Of a stretch of DNA of 64,000 nucleotides, positions 16,465 through 23,632 are shown piece by piece. The DNA is from an uncultured Bacteroidales bacterium. Lineage in GTDB: Bacteria > Bacteroidota > Bacteroidia > Bacteroidales > SZUA-534. The position numbers and the translations under genes are program-made. The notes beneath the pieces were generated by a model, which saw nothing but the letters and a program-made list of their open reading frames with translations, had not been told where the DNA came from and made no database searches. The DNA is taken from positions 248,001 to 312,000 of the forward strand of contig CADASL010000003.1 of NCBI GenBank assembly GCA_902790595.1. Direction: 5' to 3'. The first letter of the stretch is position 1. Every line of letters starts with the position of its first letter.

Positions 16465-17394
16465 ATGAAAGCATTTATCGTTTACTGCCACCCGTCCGAC
16501 GATTCGTTCACACGCAATGTCCGCGACGCTTTTGTGAAAGGCCTTTCCGATGCTGGCCACAAGTTTGAAATCTCAGACTTGTATAAAATGGATTTCAAGA
16601 CCGATATGTCTGAAAAAGAATATGTTAGGGATGCCAACTACCGCACTTCGCCCGAGCCTGAAAGCGACGTGCTGGCGGAGCAGCTGAAAATCAACTCGGC
16701 CGACGCCATCGTCTTCATCTACCCCGTTTTCTGGACCGAGGCGCCCGCAAAACTGGTCGGCTGGTTCGACCGCGTGTGGTCATACGGCTTTGCTTACGGC
16801 CAAAAAACGATGAAAACGCTCGACCGCGCGCTGTTTCTGGCAACTGCCGGCAACCCTCGGGAGCGCCTGGAGCAGTTCGGACTGTTGGAAAGTATGAAAC
16901 GCGTGATGATTGGCGACCGCTTTCACAATCGCGCAAAGCGATGCGATTTTGTGGTGTTCGACGGGATGTCGCGGGAGAAGGAGTCGCGCAAAACCGACTG
17001 GCAGAAAAACCTTGACGCCGCCTACGCAATGGGCCGCGACCTGTTTGCCGAGGCAACTGAGCCTTTCTCGCTCGACGGACGGACATTTGTGGCCGTTGAG
17101 AACTCCGATTCGGGCGAGGTTTCGGCGCAGACCGTCTTCTGCTATCACCAAAAAGGCAACACCATTTGGGCCGAGTATTCCGGCGGAAGCATTGTAAAAG
17201 GTTTTCTTGTCGGGACAATTGACTCGGCGCACCATTTGCACTTCACCTACCAACACATTAATAATGAGGGTGTTCTGAAATCGGGCGAGTGCCGTTCCGT
17301 GCCAAAAACCGAGAATGGAAAGCTGCGCTTCCACGAATCGTGGAAATGGACCGGCGGCGAGGAAGGAACATCGATAATTGAGGAGATAAATTAG
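16465..17394 (+). CDS. Flavodoxin-fold NAD(P)H oxidoreductase fused to a C-terminal 'n-acetylglutamate synthase'-labelled domain
   Basis: A 309-residue fusion. Residues 1-195 are an NAD(P)H:quinone oxidoreductase/MdaB-type flavodoxin fold: MKAFIVYCHPSDDSFTRNVRDAF, DAIVFIYPVFWTEAPAKLVGWFDRVWSYGFAY (FMN/FAD-binding loop) and ALFLATAGNP. Residues about 205-309 (FVAVENSDSGEVSAQTVFCY, EYSGGSIVKGFLVGTID, GECRSVPKTENGKLRFHESWKW) match a small beta-sheet protein found alone in Bacilli and Bacteroidota. Databases often label that protein n-acetylglutamate synthase without clear support. The fused form is unusual. Likely a cytoplasmic flavin-dependent two-electron reductase of quinones or nitro compounds; the C-terminal role is unknown. 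Confidence 0.8.
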   Translation: MKAFIVYCHPSDDSFTRNVRDAFVKGLSDAGHKFEISDLYKMDFKTDMSEKEYVRDANYRTSPEPESDVLAEQLKINSADAIVFIYPVFWTEAPAKLVGWFDRVWSYGFAYGQKTMKTLDRALFLATAGNPRERLEQFGLLESMKRVMIGDRFHNRAKRCDFVVFDGMSREKESRKTDWQKNLDAAYAMGRDLFAEATEPFSLDGRTFVAVENSDSGEVSAQTVFCYHQKGNTIWAEYSGGSIVKGFLVGTIDSAHHLHFTYQHINNEGVLKSGECRSVPKTENGKLRFHESWKWTGGEEGTSIIEEIN

Positions 17395-17480
17395 CTCTTT
17401 ACTGAAAAAGTTTTGCGGCCGGAAAAAATATATGGCCAAAACACTTACTTTTATCGAGTTAAAACTCTAATTTGTTGTAT

Positions 17481-18974
17481 ATGAAAAAATTTCTTTATCT
17501 GACATTAGGTGTTGCAATGCTGGCATCGTGCTCAACGCAGAACAGCACCAACACAAACCCCGTGCTGACCATTGAAGGCGGTCAGGTTCAGGGCGTTAAC
17601 ACCGATATTAAGGGCGTTGTGGTTTACAAGGGAATCCCCTACGCCGCACCGCCGACTGGCGAGAACCGCTGGCGCGCGCCGCAGCCTGTTGTGCCGTGGC
17701 AGGGCGTCAAGGTCTGCGACCAATTCGGCCATCCTGCTTTCCAAGCCGCTCACTACGACGGCGGATACACCACCGAGTGGGGCTATGGCGAAGAGAAGGC
17801 CTACAGCGAAGACTGCCTTTATCTGAACGTCTACACCAAAGCATCAGCGCAACCTGAAAAGAAACTGCCCGTGGCCATTTGGATTTTCGGCGGCGGACTG
17901 CGCGAAGGCTGGGGCTCGGAACCCGAATTCGACGGCCAGGAATGGGCTGCCAAAGATGTTGTTCTGGTAACGTTCAACTACCGCGTCGGTCCATTCGGAT
18001 TCTTCGCTTACCCTGAAATATCTGCCGAAGACCCAGAGCACGCAACTGGCAACTGGGGCACTCTCGACCAGATTGAAGTTATGAAATGGGTGAAGAAAAA
18101 CATCGCACAGTTTGGCGGTGACCCCGACAACGTAATGATTTTCGGACAGAGCGCAGGCGGACGCAGCACCAAATTCCTGAGCGCATCGCCACTCACCAAA
18201 GGGCTGTTCAACAAGGCTGTGATAATGAGCGCAAGCGGACTGCAGAAGCCGCTCACCGAAGAAGAATTGGCACGAATCCCCGCCTTCTTCCGTCAAAGCC
18301 AACTCACACTCGCTCAGGCCGAAGAGCAGATTAAAGAAGTCTGCGACTGGGCCAACCTGAAGACTCTGAAACAGTTGCGTTCGGCATCGACCGAAGAAAT
18401 CTACGCCCTGGGCGCCTTGTACGCGCGGGTTACCGGCAAGCGCAGTTGCCTGACCGCAGGTCCAATCACACCGTACATCGACGGATATGTGCTGCCAAAA
18501 TCGTTCGACGACGCCTGCCTTGACGGCTCGCTGGCCGACGTGCCTTATATGATTGGCTTCACGCTCAACGACGCGGGCAATATGGCTGGGCAGATTACTG
18601 ATTTCTGCTTTAACCGCGAAGAAGTCGGCAACAAGGCGTGGGCCTATCAGTTTGCCCGTCCCCTGCCCGACGACGGCAGCCATCCGCAGGATTATCTGAA
18701 GGGCGCGTTCCACTCGTCGGATTTGTGGTTTGTGTTCAAGTCGCTCAAGCACTGCTGGCGCCCGTGGACGCAAGGCGACTGGGACCTGTCGGAAAAAATG
18801 CTCACCGCGTGGTCGAACTTTGCAAAATACTCTGACCCCAACGGGGCCAACGGCGGCGATTGGAAACCTTATACAAAAGACAATCAGCAGTTTATGCGCT
18901 TCAAACTGAACGAGCAGGACGCTGAAGACTCATCGCTTGGCGAGCCGCTGAAAGCAGAGCAGAGAACGCATTGA
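17481..18974 (+). CDS. Type-B carboxylesterase, lipoprotein
   Basis: A 497-residue alpha/beta-hydrolase of the carboxylesterase/para-nitrobenzyl esterase family. It has a lipoprotein signal (MKKFLYLTLGVAMLASC, acylated C17). The type-B signature EDCLYLNVYTK is near residue 115, the nucleophile S224 is in FGQSAGG, and the catalytic histidine is probably H411 in GAFHSSDLWFVF. The acid position reads TLNDAGN, so D364 probably replaces the usual Glu, as in other Bacteroidota members. It probably works at the cell surface or periplasm on esters such as acylated plant or mucin glycans. The substrate is not readable. ATG 17481 gives the clean signal peptide. It stands alone, ending at a strong terminator. 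Confidence 0.88.
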   Translation: MKKFLYLTLGVAMLASCSTQNSTNTNPVLTIEGGQVQGVNTDIKGVVVYKGIPYAAPPTGENRWRAPQPVVPWQGVKVCDQFGHPAFQAAHYDGGYTTEWGYGEEKAYSEDCLYLNVYTKASAQPEKKLPVAIWIFGGGLREGWGSEPEFDGQEWAAKDVVLVTFNYRVGPFGFFAYPEISAEDPEHATGNWGTLDQIEVMKWVKKNIAQFGGDPDNVMIFGQSAGGRSTKFLSASPLTKGLFNKAVIMSASGLQKPLTEEELARIPAFFRQSQLTLAQAEEQIKEVCDWANLKTLKQLRSASTEEIYALGALYARVTGKRSCLTAGPITPYIDGYVLPKSFDDACLDGSLADVPYMIGFTLNDAGNMAGQITDFCFNREEVGNKAWAYQFARPLPDDGSHPQDYLKGAFHSSDLWFVFKSLKHCWRPWTQGDWDLSEKMLTAWSNFAKYSDPNGANGGDWKPYTKDNQQFMRFKLNEQDAEDSSLGEPLKAEQRTH

Positions 18975-18995
18975 GACACAATAAAATATAAAAAG

Positions 18996-19027
18996 ACAGG
19001 GAGCGGTTTTTCCGTTCCCTGTTTTTG
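18996..19027. terminator. Bidirectional terminator between carboxylesterase and trmB
   Basis: CAGGGAGCGG (18997-19006), loop TTTTT and CCGTTCCCTG (19012-19021) pair over 10 bp with one wobble. T tracts follow on the plus strand (TTTTTG) and, after CTGTC, on the minus strand (TTTTTAT), so it can serve both convergent genes. Confidence 0.88.
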
Positions 19028-19030
19028 TTT

Positions 19031-19744
19031 TTACTCCTCACCTTCGTCTTCGGCCGGCTCAATCAGCTTTTTGTCTTTCGGAAGACGGAATTTCAGATAG
19101 TGGATGGTGTTGCCGTCGTCGATGTGGAGCTGCTCATAGTAGGTTTTGATGCTCAGCACATCGTCGAGCCACGGCTCGTTGTAAAGGTCGGCCGACTGGT
19201 GCACAATCTCAAGTCCGTTCAACTCAGCCACCTTGCAGGTGTATTTGTATAGGAACCGGCTGTCGGTTTTCAGGTTGACAAAACCGTTGTCGGCCAGAAG
19301 CTGCTGGTACATTGTCAGAAACAGGCTCGACGTGAGGCGTTTCTTGGCGCGGCGTTTCTTCATCTGCGGGTCGGGGAAGGTTATCCAAATCTCGCTCACC
19401 TCGCCCGGCGCAAAAAACGCCTTGATAACCTCGATGCGCGTCCGCAGGAAAGCCACATTCCGCATCTGCTCAAGATTCGACGATTTGGCTCCCGTCCAAA
19501 TGCGCGCGCCTTTAATGTCAACACCGATGAAATTCTTATCGGGAAACATACGGGCCATACCCACTGTGTACTCGCCTTTGCCGCAGCCAAGCTCAAGCAC
19601 AATTGGATTGTTGTTTTTAAAGACTCGGCTGTTCCACGTTCCTTTCAGCTCGTGTTCAAAGTTCACAAAATCAGTTATTTCGGGTTGAAACACGTTAGCA
19701 AACGTCTCGTTCTCTTTGAATTTTGCAAGTTTTCCTTTTCCCAC
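19031..19744 (-). CDS. trmB: tRNA (guanine-N7-)-methyltransferase
   Basis: A 237-residue SAM-dependent methyltransferase that makes m7G46 in tRNA. It has VLELGCGKGEYTVGMA near 49-64 (SAM motif I), FIGVDIKGARIWTGA near 72-86, and the TrmB signature EIWITFPDPQMKKRRAKKRLTS near 118-139. A short acidic tail ends the protein. The start is GTG at 19744 (MGKGKLAKFKEN), the conserved N terminus in Bacteroidota; no ATG is available nearby. Upstream lies repetitive intergenic DNA without a clear promoter box. Confidence 0.93.
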   Translation of the reverse strand: MGKGKLAKFKENETFANVFQPEITDFVNFEHELKGTWNSRVFKNNNPIVLELGCGKGEYTVGMARMFPDKNFIGVDIKGARIWTGAKSSNLEQMRNVAFLRTRIEVIKAFFAPGEVSEIWITFPDPQMKKRRAKKRLTSSLFLTMYQQLLADNGFVNLKTDSRFLYKYTCKVAELNGLEIVHQSADLYNEPWLDDVLSIKTYYEQLHIDDGNTIHYLKFRLPKDKKLIEPAEDEGEE

Positions 19745-19879
19745 GGCGGTAGAAGTTTTAAGTTTTAGAAGTTATAAGTTTAAAGTTTAGAGGTTTAGAA
19801 GCTAAAGAATTTGTTCAATTAACAAAATTGAAACTCCTATGATTCATTCGATTATTCAATCCTTCAGTCCTTCAATTAT
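19745..19879. repeat. Degenerate AT-rich short-repeat intergenic segment
   Basis: The segment holds tandem-like variants of AAGTTTTA/AAGTTTAGA (about 19752-19803) followed by variants of ATTCAATCCTTCAGTCC (about 19840-19876). Similar CTAACTTCTAATTCC-type text occurs at about 1535-1560 and a TTAAACCCGTTAAACTTTAAAC run at 10804-10827. Such low-complexity islands are frequent in Bacteroidota intergenic DNA. No gene or structured RNA is evident. Confidence 0.55.
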
Positions 19880-20353
19880 TCACTTGCCGACCTTTTCAAT
19901 TCTCAGCCCAGCGTCGAGCACGTGCTCAAGATTCTCGATGCGCATAGCCTGCTCAATGTAGAAGGTGTAATTGCCTTTCTTCGGGAACACAATATTGCGC
20001 TTATACACAATGTCATTGGTCCATACGCTGCCAAAACCCTTGCCGAGCCATTTTCCGCGCTTGTCGGCCAGCAGACACTCAAGCGTATCGGTCTGGTGAG
20101 TGCGGTCGGGCGCCGTGATGGTTATGAAAAGGAACATATTGCTGAACGGATATTGCCCGGTTATGCGGTTGCAGAACAGAATGTTATAGGCGCCTATGGT
20201 GTCGGTCACCGGCACCTCGAACATAAGTATGCTGTCGCGGTTCCACTGCTCGTCGGGCATATCAACAACACGGTCGTACATTACAGAGTTGCCGCACGAA
20301 AACACGCAGGCCGCCAATGCAATGGCGGTTATTATTTTAAGCGTTTGTTTCAT
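19880..20353 (-). CDS. gldH: Gliding-motility-type lipoprotein GldH
   Basis: A 157-residue lipoprotein: signal MKQTLKIITAIALAACVFSC with the acylated cysteine at 20, then the GldH pattern (YDRVVDMPDEQWNRDSILMF, PVTDTIGAYNI, NRITGQYPFSNMFLFITI, LADKRGKWLGKGFGS, YTFYIEQAMR). GldH is required for gliding in Flavobacterium, but it is also conserved in non-gliding Bacteroidales, where its role is unclear; it may assist type IX secretion or envelope assembly. The ATG at 20353 lies inside the end of the PSP1 gene (17-nt overlap). A longer frame to 20542 is the antisense-like reading of PSP1's Asn/Lys-rich tail and is not used. Confidence 0.85.
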   Translation of the reverse strand: MKQTLKIITAIALAACVFSCGNSVMYDRVVDMPDEQWNRDSILMFEVPVTDTIGAYNILFCNRITGQYPFSNMFLFITITAPDRTHQTDTLECLLADKRGKWLGKGFGSVWTNDIVYKRNIVFPKKGNYTFYIEQAMRIENLEHVLDAGLRIEKVGK

Positions 20354-21527
20354 TGTTGTCTCTATTGTTACCGCCTCGGTTGAAATTCTGCTGATTGTTG
20401 TTGCCGCGGTTTTGCTTGTTGCGGTGTTTCTTCTTCTTCCGCCGCGACGAGTCGAACCTTGTAAGACTGTCTTGTCCAACCACTTGCGTGAAATCGATTT
20501 CCTCCGGAGCGTTGTCGTTGTCCGAATCGGTTTGAGCCTCAAGCTGCACCTTAATGCCGCGTTTGTTCATCTCAAGATACTCCTTCACCTTCTCAACCGA
20601 AACCGGTATCAGGTCGAGGCTGTTGGCATCGCCCACCGAGTACCACATCAGGCGGCGGAACACATCGGTTTTAACGTGGTAAGCCTTGCCGTTGGTGGTC
20701 ATAATTGAGGTATCCGACGACGGGAAATCCTTGCGCTCATCGATATACGAATCTACCTCGTAATTGAGGCAGCACTTGAGTTTACAGCACTGACCGGCCA
20801 ACTTCTGCGGGTTGAGCGACAGCTCCTGGTAGCGAGCCGCGGTGGTTGTCACCGATACAAAATTGCTCATCCAGGTGGCGCAACACAGCTCGCGTCCGCA
20901 CGACCCGATGCCGCCAATGCGCCCCGCCTCCTGCCGCGCGCCAATCTGCCGCATCTCCACGCGAATGTGAAAACGCTCGGCCAGCACCTTAATCAGCTGG
21001 CGGAAATCGACACGGTCGTCGGCAATATAATAGAAGATGGCTTTGGTCTTATCGCCCTGATACTCAACATCGCCGATTTTCATATCCAACCTCAAGTCGG
21101 CGGCAATCTTGCGCGATTCAATCATTGTGTCGGTTTCGAGCGCAATGGCCTCCTTCCATTTTTCAATGTCGGTGGGTTTCACCTTGCGGTAGATGGTCTT
21201 GAACTCACCCTGCGGATTGATGTTGTGCTTGCGCAGCTGGCAGAGCACCAGCGGGCCCTTGAGCGAGATAATGCCGATATCGTGTCCGGGCGAAGCCTCA
21301 ACGGCCACAATGTCGCCCGGCACAAGGCGCAGGTTGTTCGAGTTGTAGTAGAACCCCTTGCGCGTGTTCTTGAAACGCACCTCGTAAATCTCGTTCTTGT
21401 CAATTCCCTCCGGAATATCCTTCAGCCAGTCGAAAACGTTCAGCTTGCCCGAATAGGTCAGTTTGCAGCAAGTTGTTTCCGAATCAATATTCTCAATGGG
21501 GCAACCCCGTGTTATATCGTTACTCAT
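20337..21527 (-). CDS. PSP1/RicT-family regulatory iron-sulfur protein
   Basis: A 396-residue protein starting MSNDITRGCPIENI. The PSP1 C-terminal domain is visible in ADLRLDMKIGDVEYQGDKTKAIFYY, ADDRVDFRQLIKVLAERF, RIGGIGSCGRELCC and GQCCKLKCCLNYE. The clustered cysteines match RicT/YaaT, which in Bacillus carries a [4Fe-4S] cluster and steers RNase Y cleavage. The tail (about 345-396) is Lys/Arg/Asn-rich and probably disordered, perhaps RNA-binding. A longer frame to 21719 exists, but the TATGTTTG promoter box at 21548-21555 places the transcript start downstream of it. PSP1-gldH is a conserved Bacteroidales pair. Confidence 0.88.
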   Translation of the reverse strand: MSNDITRGCPIENIDSETTCCKLTYSGKLNVFDWLKDIPEGIDKNEIYEVRFKNTRKGFYYNSNNLRLVPGDIVAVEASPGHDIGIISLKGPLVLCQLRKHNINPQGEFKTIYRKVKPTDIEKWKEAIALETDTMIESRKIAADLRLDMKIGDVEYQGDKTKAIFYYIADDRVDFRQLIKVLAERFHIRVEMRQIGARQEAGRIGGIGSCGRELCCATWMSNFVSVTTTAARYQELSLNPQKLAGQCCKLKCCLNYEVDSYIDERKDFPSSDTSIMTTNGKAYHVKTDVFRRLMWYSVGDANSLDLIPVSVEKVKEYLEMNKRGIKVQLEAQTDSDNDNAPEEIDFTQVVGQDSLTRFDSSRRKKKKHRNKQNRGNNNQQNFNRGGNNRDNNETNA

Positions 21528-21547
21528 ATATATAATGTTCTTCGTGT

Positions 21548-21555
21548 CAAACATA
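21548..21555 (-). promoter_or_regulatory. -7 promoter element of PSP1-gldH
   Basis: The minus strand reads TATGTTTG (TAnnTTTG), 20 nt before the ATG at 21527. A TTTTG lies only 14 nt further up, too close for a canonical -33 element. Confidence 0.5.
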
Positions 21556-21768
21556 CGCGGCGTTGCCTTCAAAAGCGAGCGCCGCCGATACCAAAAAATC
21601 GGGTAAATATAGTCAATAGTTGACATTTCGGAATTATTGAGACAAAGAATGTTTGCAAAAATGGCCGCAAAATGTGCTTTTAGGTACCGATACCAGTGTT
21701 CAAAGGCCACATAAGCCATTGATTATCTGCACAAAAATAAAAAATGCTAAAAAATTTGCCCCAATGTG

Positions 21769-21798
21769 TTGCACAAAACGTATTTTGCCATACATTTG
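21769..21798 (+). promoter_or_regulatory. Promoter of the tRNA-Gly/tRNA-Leu unit
   Basis: TTG (21769-21771), 19-nt spacer, TACATTTG (21791-21798): a complete Bacteroidota promoter. The predicted start near 21805 is 5 nt upstream of the mature tRNA-Gly end, typical for tRNA operons. Confidence 0.75.
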
Positions 21799-21809
21799 CA
21801 ACCGCAAAC

Positions 21810-21882
<73 letters not shown>

Positions 21883-21908
21883 CTTTTTTTTTGTTCTATC
21901 CTAAGGTT

Positions 21909-21994
21909 GCCCAGATGGCGGAATTGGTAGACGCGCCGGACTTAAAATCCTGTGTCCAGTAATGGACGTGCCGGTTCGAGACCGGCTCCGGGTA
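21909..21994 (+). tRNA. tRNA-Leu (anticodon TAA)
   Basis: An 86-nt class-II tRNA with a long variable arm (GTCCA/TGGAC around GTAA), D-arm GCG/CGC with GAATTGGTAGA, anticodon loop CTTAAAA and T arm GCCGG-TTCGAGA-CCGGC. Two stem mismatches are visible: A5-C68 in the acceptor stem (GCCCAGA versus TCCGGGT) and C28-U42 in the anticodon stem (CCGGA versus TCCTG). The discriminator A73 is correct for leucine. No CCA is encoded. Confidence 0.93.
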
Positions 21995-22001
21995 CACGTT
22001 T

Positions 22002-22039
22002 AAATCCTTTGTAAATGGGCATTTGCAAAGGATTTTTTG
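22002..22039 (+). terminator. Terminator of the tRNA unit
   Basis: AAATCCTTTG (22002-22011) pairs with CAAAGGATTT (22026-22035), and the right arm runs into TTTTTTG. An 8-10-bp stem begins 7 nt after tRNA-Leu. Confidence 0.85.
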
Positions 22040-22111
22040 TTTCTGCCTTTCACAAAATCCCTTTCATTCTGGTTTTTATAAGTTTTGGTTTGAAAAACGA
22101 ACCCTTAAATT

Positions 22112-22285
22112 GTCCGTAGGACATCAATATCGGTAGAAATTATGATTCTAACCTTCGAAACAACCCCGTCAGGGGTTGCATATCAAACGCTACACGCTCA
22201 CAATTATGCAACGCCTACAGCGTAGAATCCGATGATTGGCAAACGTTTCTACCGATATTCATCCCCGATGGGGATTTTTATTGTT
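22112..22285. repeat. Non-coding repeat element with 14-nt terminal inverted repeats
   Basis: AATATCGGTAGAAA (22126-22139) is repeated as its exact reverse complement TTTCTACCGATATT (22246-22259). Between them lie CAACCCCGTCAGGGGTTG-type and GCCTACAGCGTAG-type small palindromes, and just outside are GTCCGTAGGAC and ATCCCCGATGGGGAT hairpins. This modular design (CGGTAGAAA ends, CCCCGT...GGGGTTGC core, GCAACGCCTACAGCGTAG) matches dispersed non-coding repeats I associate with Bacteroidota genomes. There is no ORF inside. It occupies most of the 415-nt gene-free gap before sbcD; the remainder (22286-22456) shows nothing convincing. Confidence 0.7.
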
Positions 22286-22456
22286 GTGCACATCTGAAAA
22301 GCTCAATTTCCCCGGAGATTTTCCGCGCAAGCGAAACTCGCTCTCACCACAAAAATCATCTCCATCCGCGGTTGATAAAAAAACAACGCCGGCGGCACTA
22401 CCTTTGAGCTCATTTTGTCATTTTTCCATTAGTTTAGTGCCAAAAAAACAACAGCA

Positions 22457-23632
22457 ATGAAGATTATCCACACCGCCGACTGGCACTTGGGGCAGGAGTT
22501 TTTCCAGTATGACCGCCGCGCCGAGCACGAGCATTTTTTTGAATGCCTGCGCCGGATTGTGACCGACGAACGCCCCGACGCGCTGGTGGTTAGCGGCGAC
22601 GTTTATAACACCGCCACGCCGTCGAACGCCACAATGAAGCAGTTCACCAACAATATGGTGAGGCTACACAACACACTGCCCGAGATGGTGATTGTGGTCA
22701 CGGCCGGAAACCACGACAGCTGCACTCGGCTCGAATCGACAAGCGAGGTGTGGCGGCTGGCAAATGTGCACGTTGTGGGCGGCATCCAGCGCGATGCCGA
22801 GACGGGCCTTTTCATCGCCGAAAGGCACATTATTGAAGTGCCGGGCAAGGGCTACATTTTGGCCGTGCCGTTTATTCAGAACAATAACCTGCCGATTTTC
22901 AGTCAGTTGCAAGAGGAGGTGGCTAAACGCAACACCGGCGGTCTGCCAGTGGTGATGACGGCGCACCTCACCATTGTCGGCTCCGACCTCACTGGCCACG
23001 ATGTGCGGCTGATTGGAGGCATCGAAAGCGAACCGATTGAGGCGTTCGGTGCTGATTATGACTATCTTGCGCTTGGCCATATCCACTGCCCTCAGACGCT
23101 TAAAGGCAGCTGGGCGCGTTACTGCGGCAGTCCCATTCAAATCAATTTCGATGAGAATTATCCGCACTCAGTGAGCGTTGTTGAGATTGCGCGGCACTGC
23201 GAACAGCCTGTAATTAAGGAAGTTAAGATTGATTCGATGATGCGCTTTTACACCGTGCCCAAAGAGCCGAAACCTTTTGACGAGGCCATTGCCGAACTGC
23301 GCGGTTTCAATCCTTCGCAGCCCGGATTCGTGCGGCTTAACCTGCTCGTAAAAGACTATGCGCCAACGTATGCCGAGACCGAGGCACTGAAAACCATTGG
23401 CGAAAAACCTAATCTGCGGTTCTGCGGCATCCGCCTTGAGCGGCAAAAAACTGAGGCACAAACAGCGCGGCAGCAGTTTAATGTTCAGGAAATGAAGAAT
23501 TTGAACCCGGTAGAATTGGCGAAAACCTACTACAGCGAGATTTACGGACAAGAGATGGACGCGACGCTCACCAACCTTCTTTCGGGAATTGTGGAATCGG
23601 TGAAAACCGGCAGTAAAACGGAGGAGCAATGA
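22457..23632 (+). CDS. sbcD: DNA repair exonuclease subunit SbcD (Mre11 family)
   Basis: A 391-residue metallophosphoesterase nuclease. The phosphoesterase motifs are complete: HTADWHLGQ (D8, H10), VVSGDVYNTATP, TAGNHDSCTRLES, VMTAHLTIVGSD and LALGHIHCPQTL. A capping domain occupies about 270-391. With SbcC it forms an ATP-driven nuclease that opens hairpins and protein-blocked DNA ends. The stop overlaps the sbcC start by 4 nt (ATGA), so the subunits are translated together. The -35/-10 region is not obvious; TAGTTTAG at 22430-22437 is one base off the -7 consensus. Confidence 0.96.
   Translation: MKIIHTADWHLGQEFFQYDRRAEHEHFFECLRRIVTDERPDALVVSGDVYNTATPSNATMKQFTNNMVRLHNTLPEMVIVVTAGNHDSCTRLESTSEVWRLANVHVVGGIQRDAETGLFIAERHIIEVPGKGYILAVPFIQNNNLPIFSQLQEEVAKRNTGGLPVVMTAHLTIVGSDLTGHDVRLIGGIESEPIEAFGADYDYLALGHIHCPQTLKGSWARYCGSPIQINFDENYPHSVSVVEIARHCEQPVIKEVKIDSMMRFYTVPKEPKPFDEAIAELRGFNPSQPGFVRLNLLVKDYAPTYAETEALKTIGEKPNLRFCGIRLERQKTEAQTARQQFNVQEMKNLNPVELAKTYYSEIYGQEMDATLTNLLSGIVESVKTGSKTEEQ

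Noticed and set aside
16465..17394. Arginine-biosynthesis role suggested by the n-acetylglutamate synthase label of the C-terminal domain
   Set aside because: No GNAT acetyltransferase motif is visible and no arg genes are nearby; the label appears to be a database carry-over.
19917..19926. CACGTG-centred palindrome GAGCACGTGCTC as a second parS site
   Set aside because: The flanks do not match TGTTNC...GAAACA and it lies inside gldH. Another CACGTG core at 50784-50789 also lacks the flanks.
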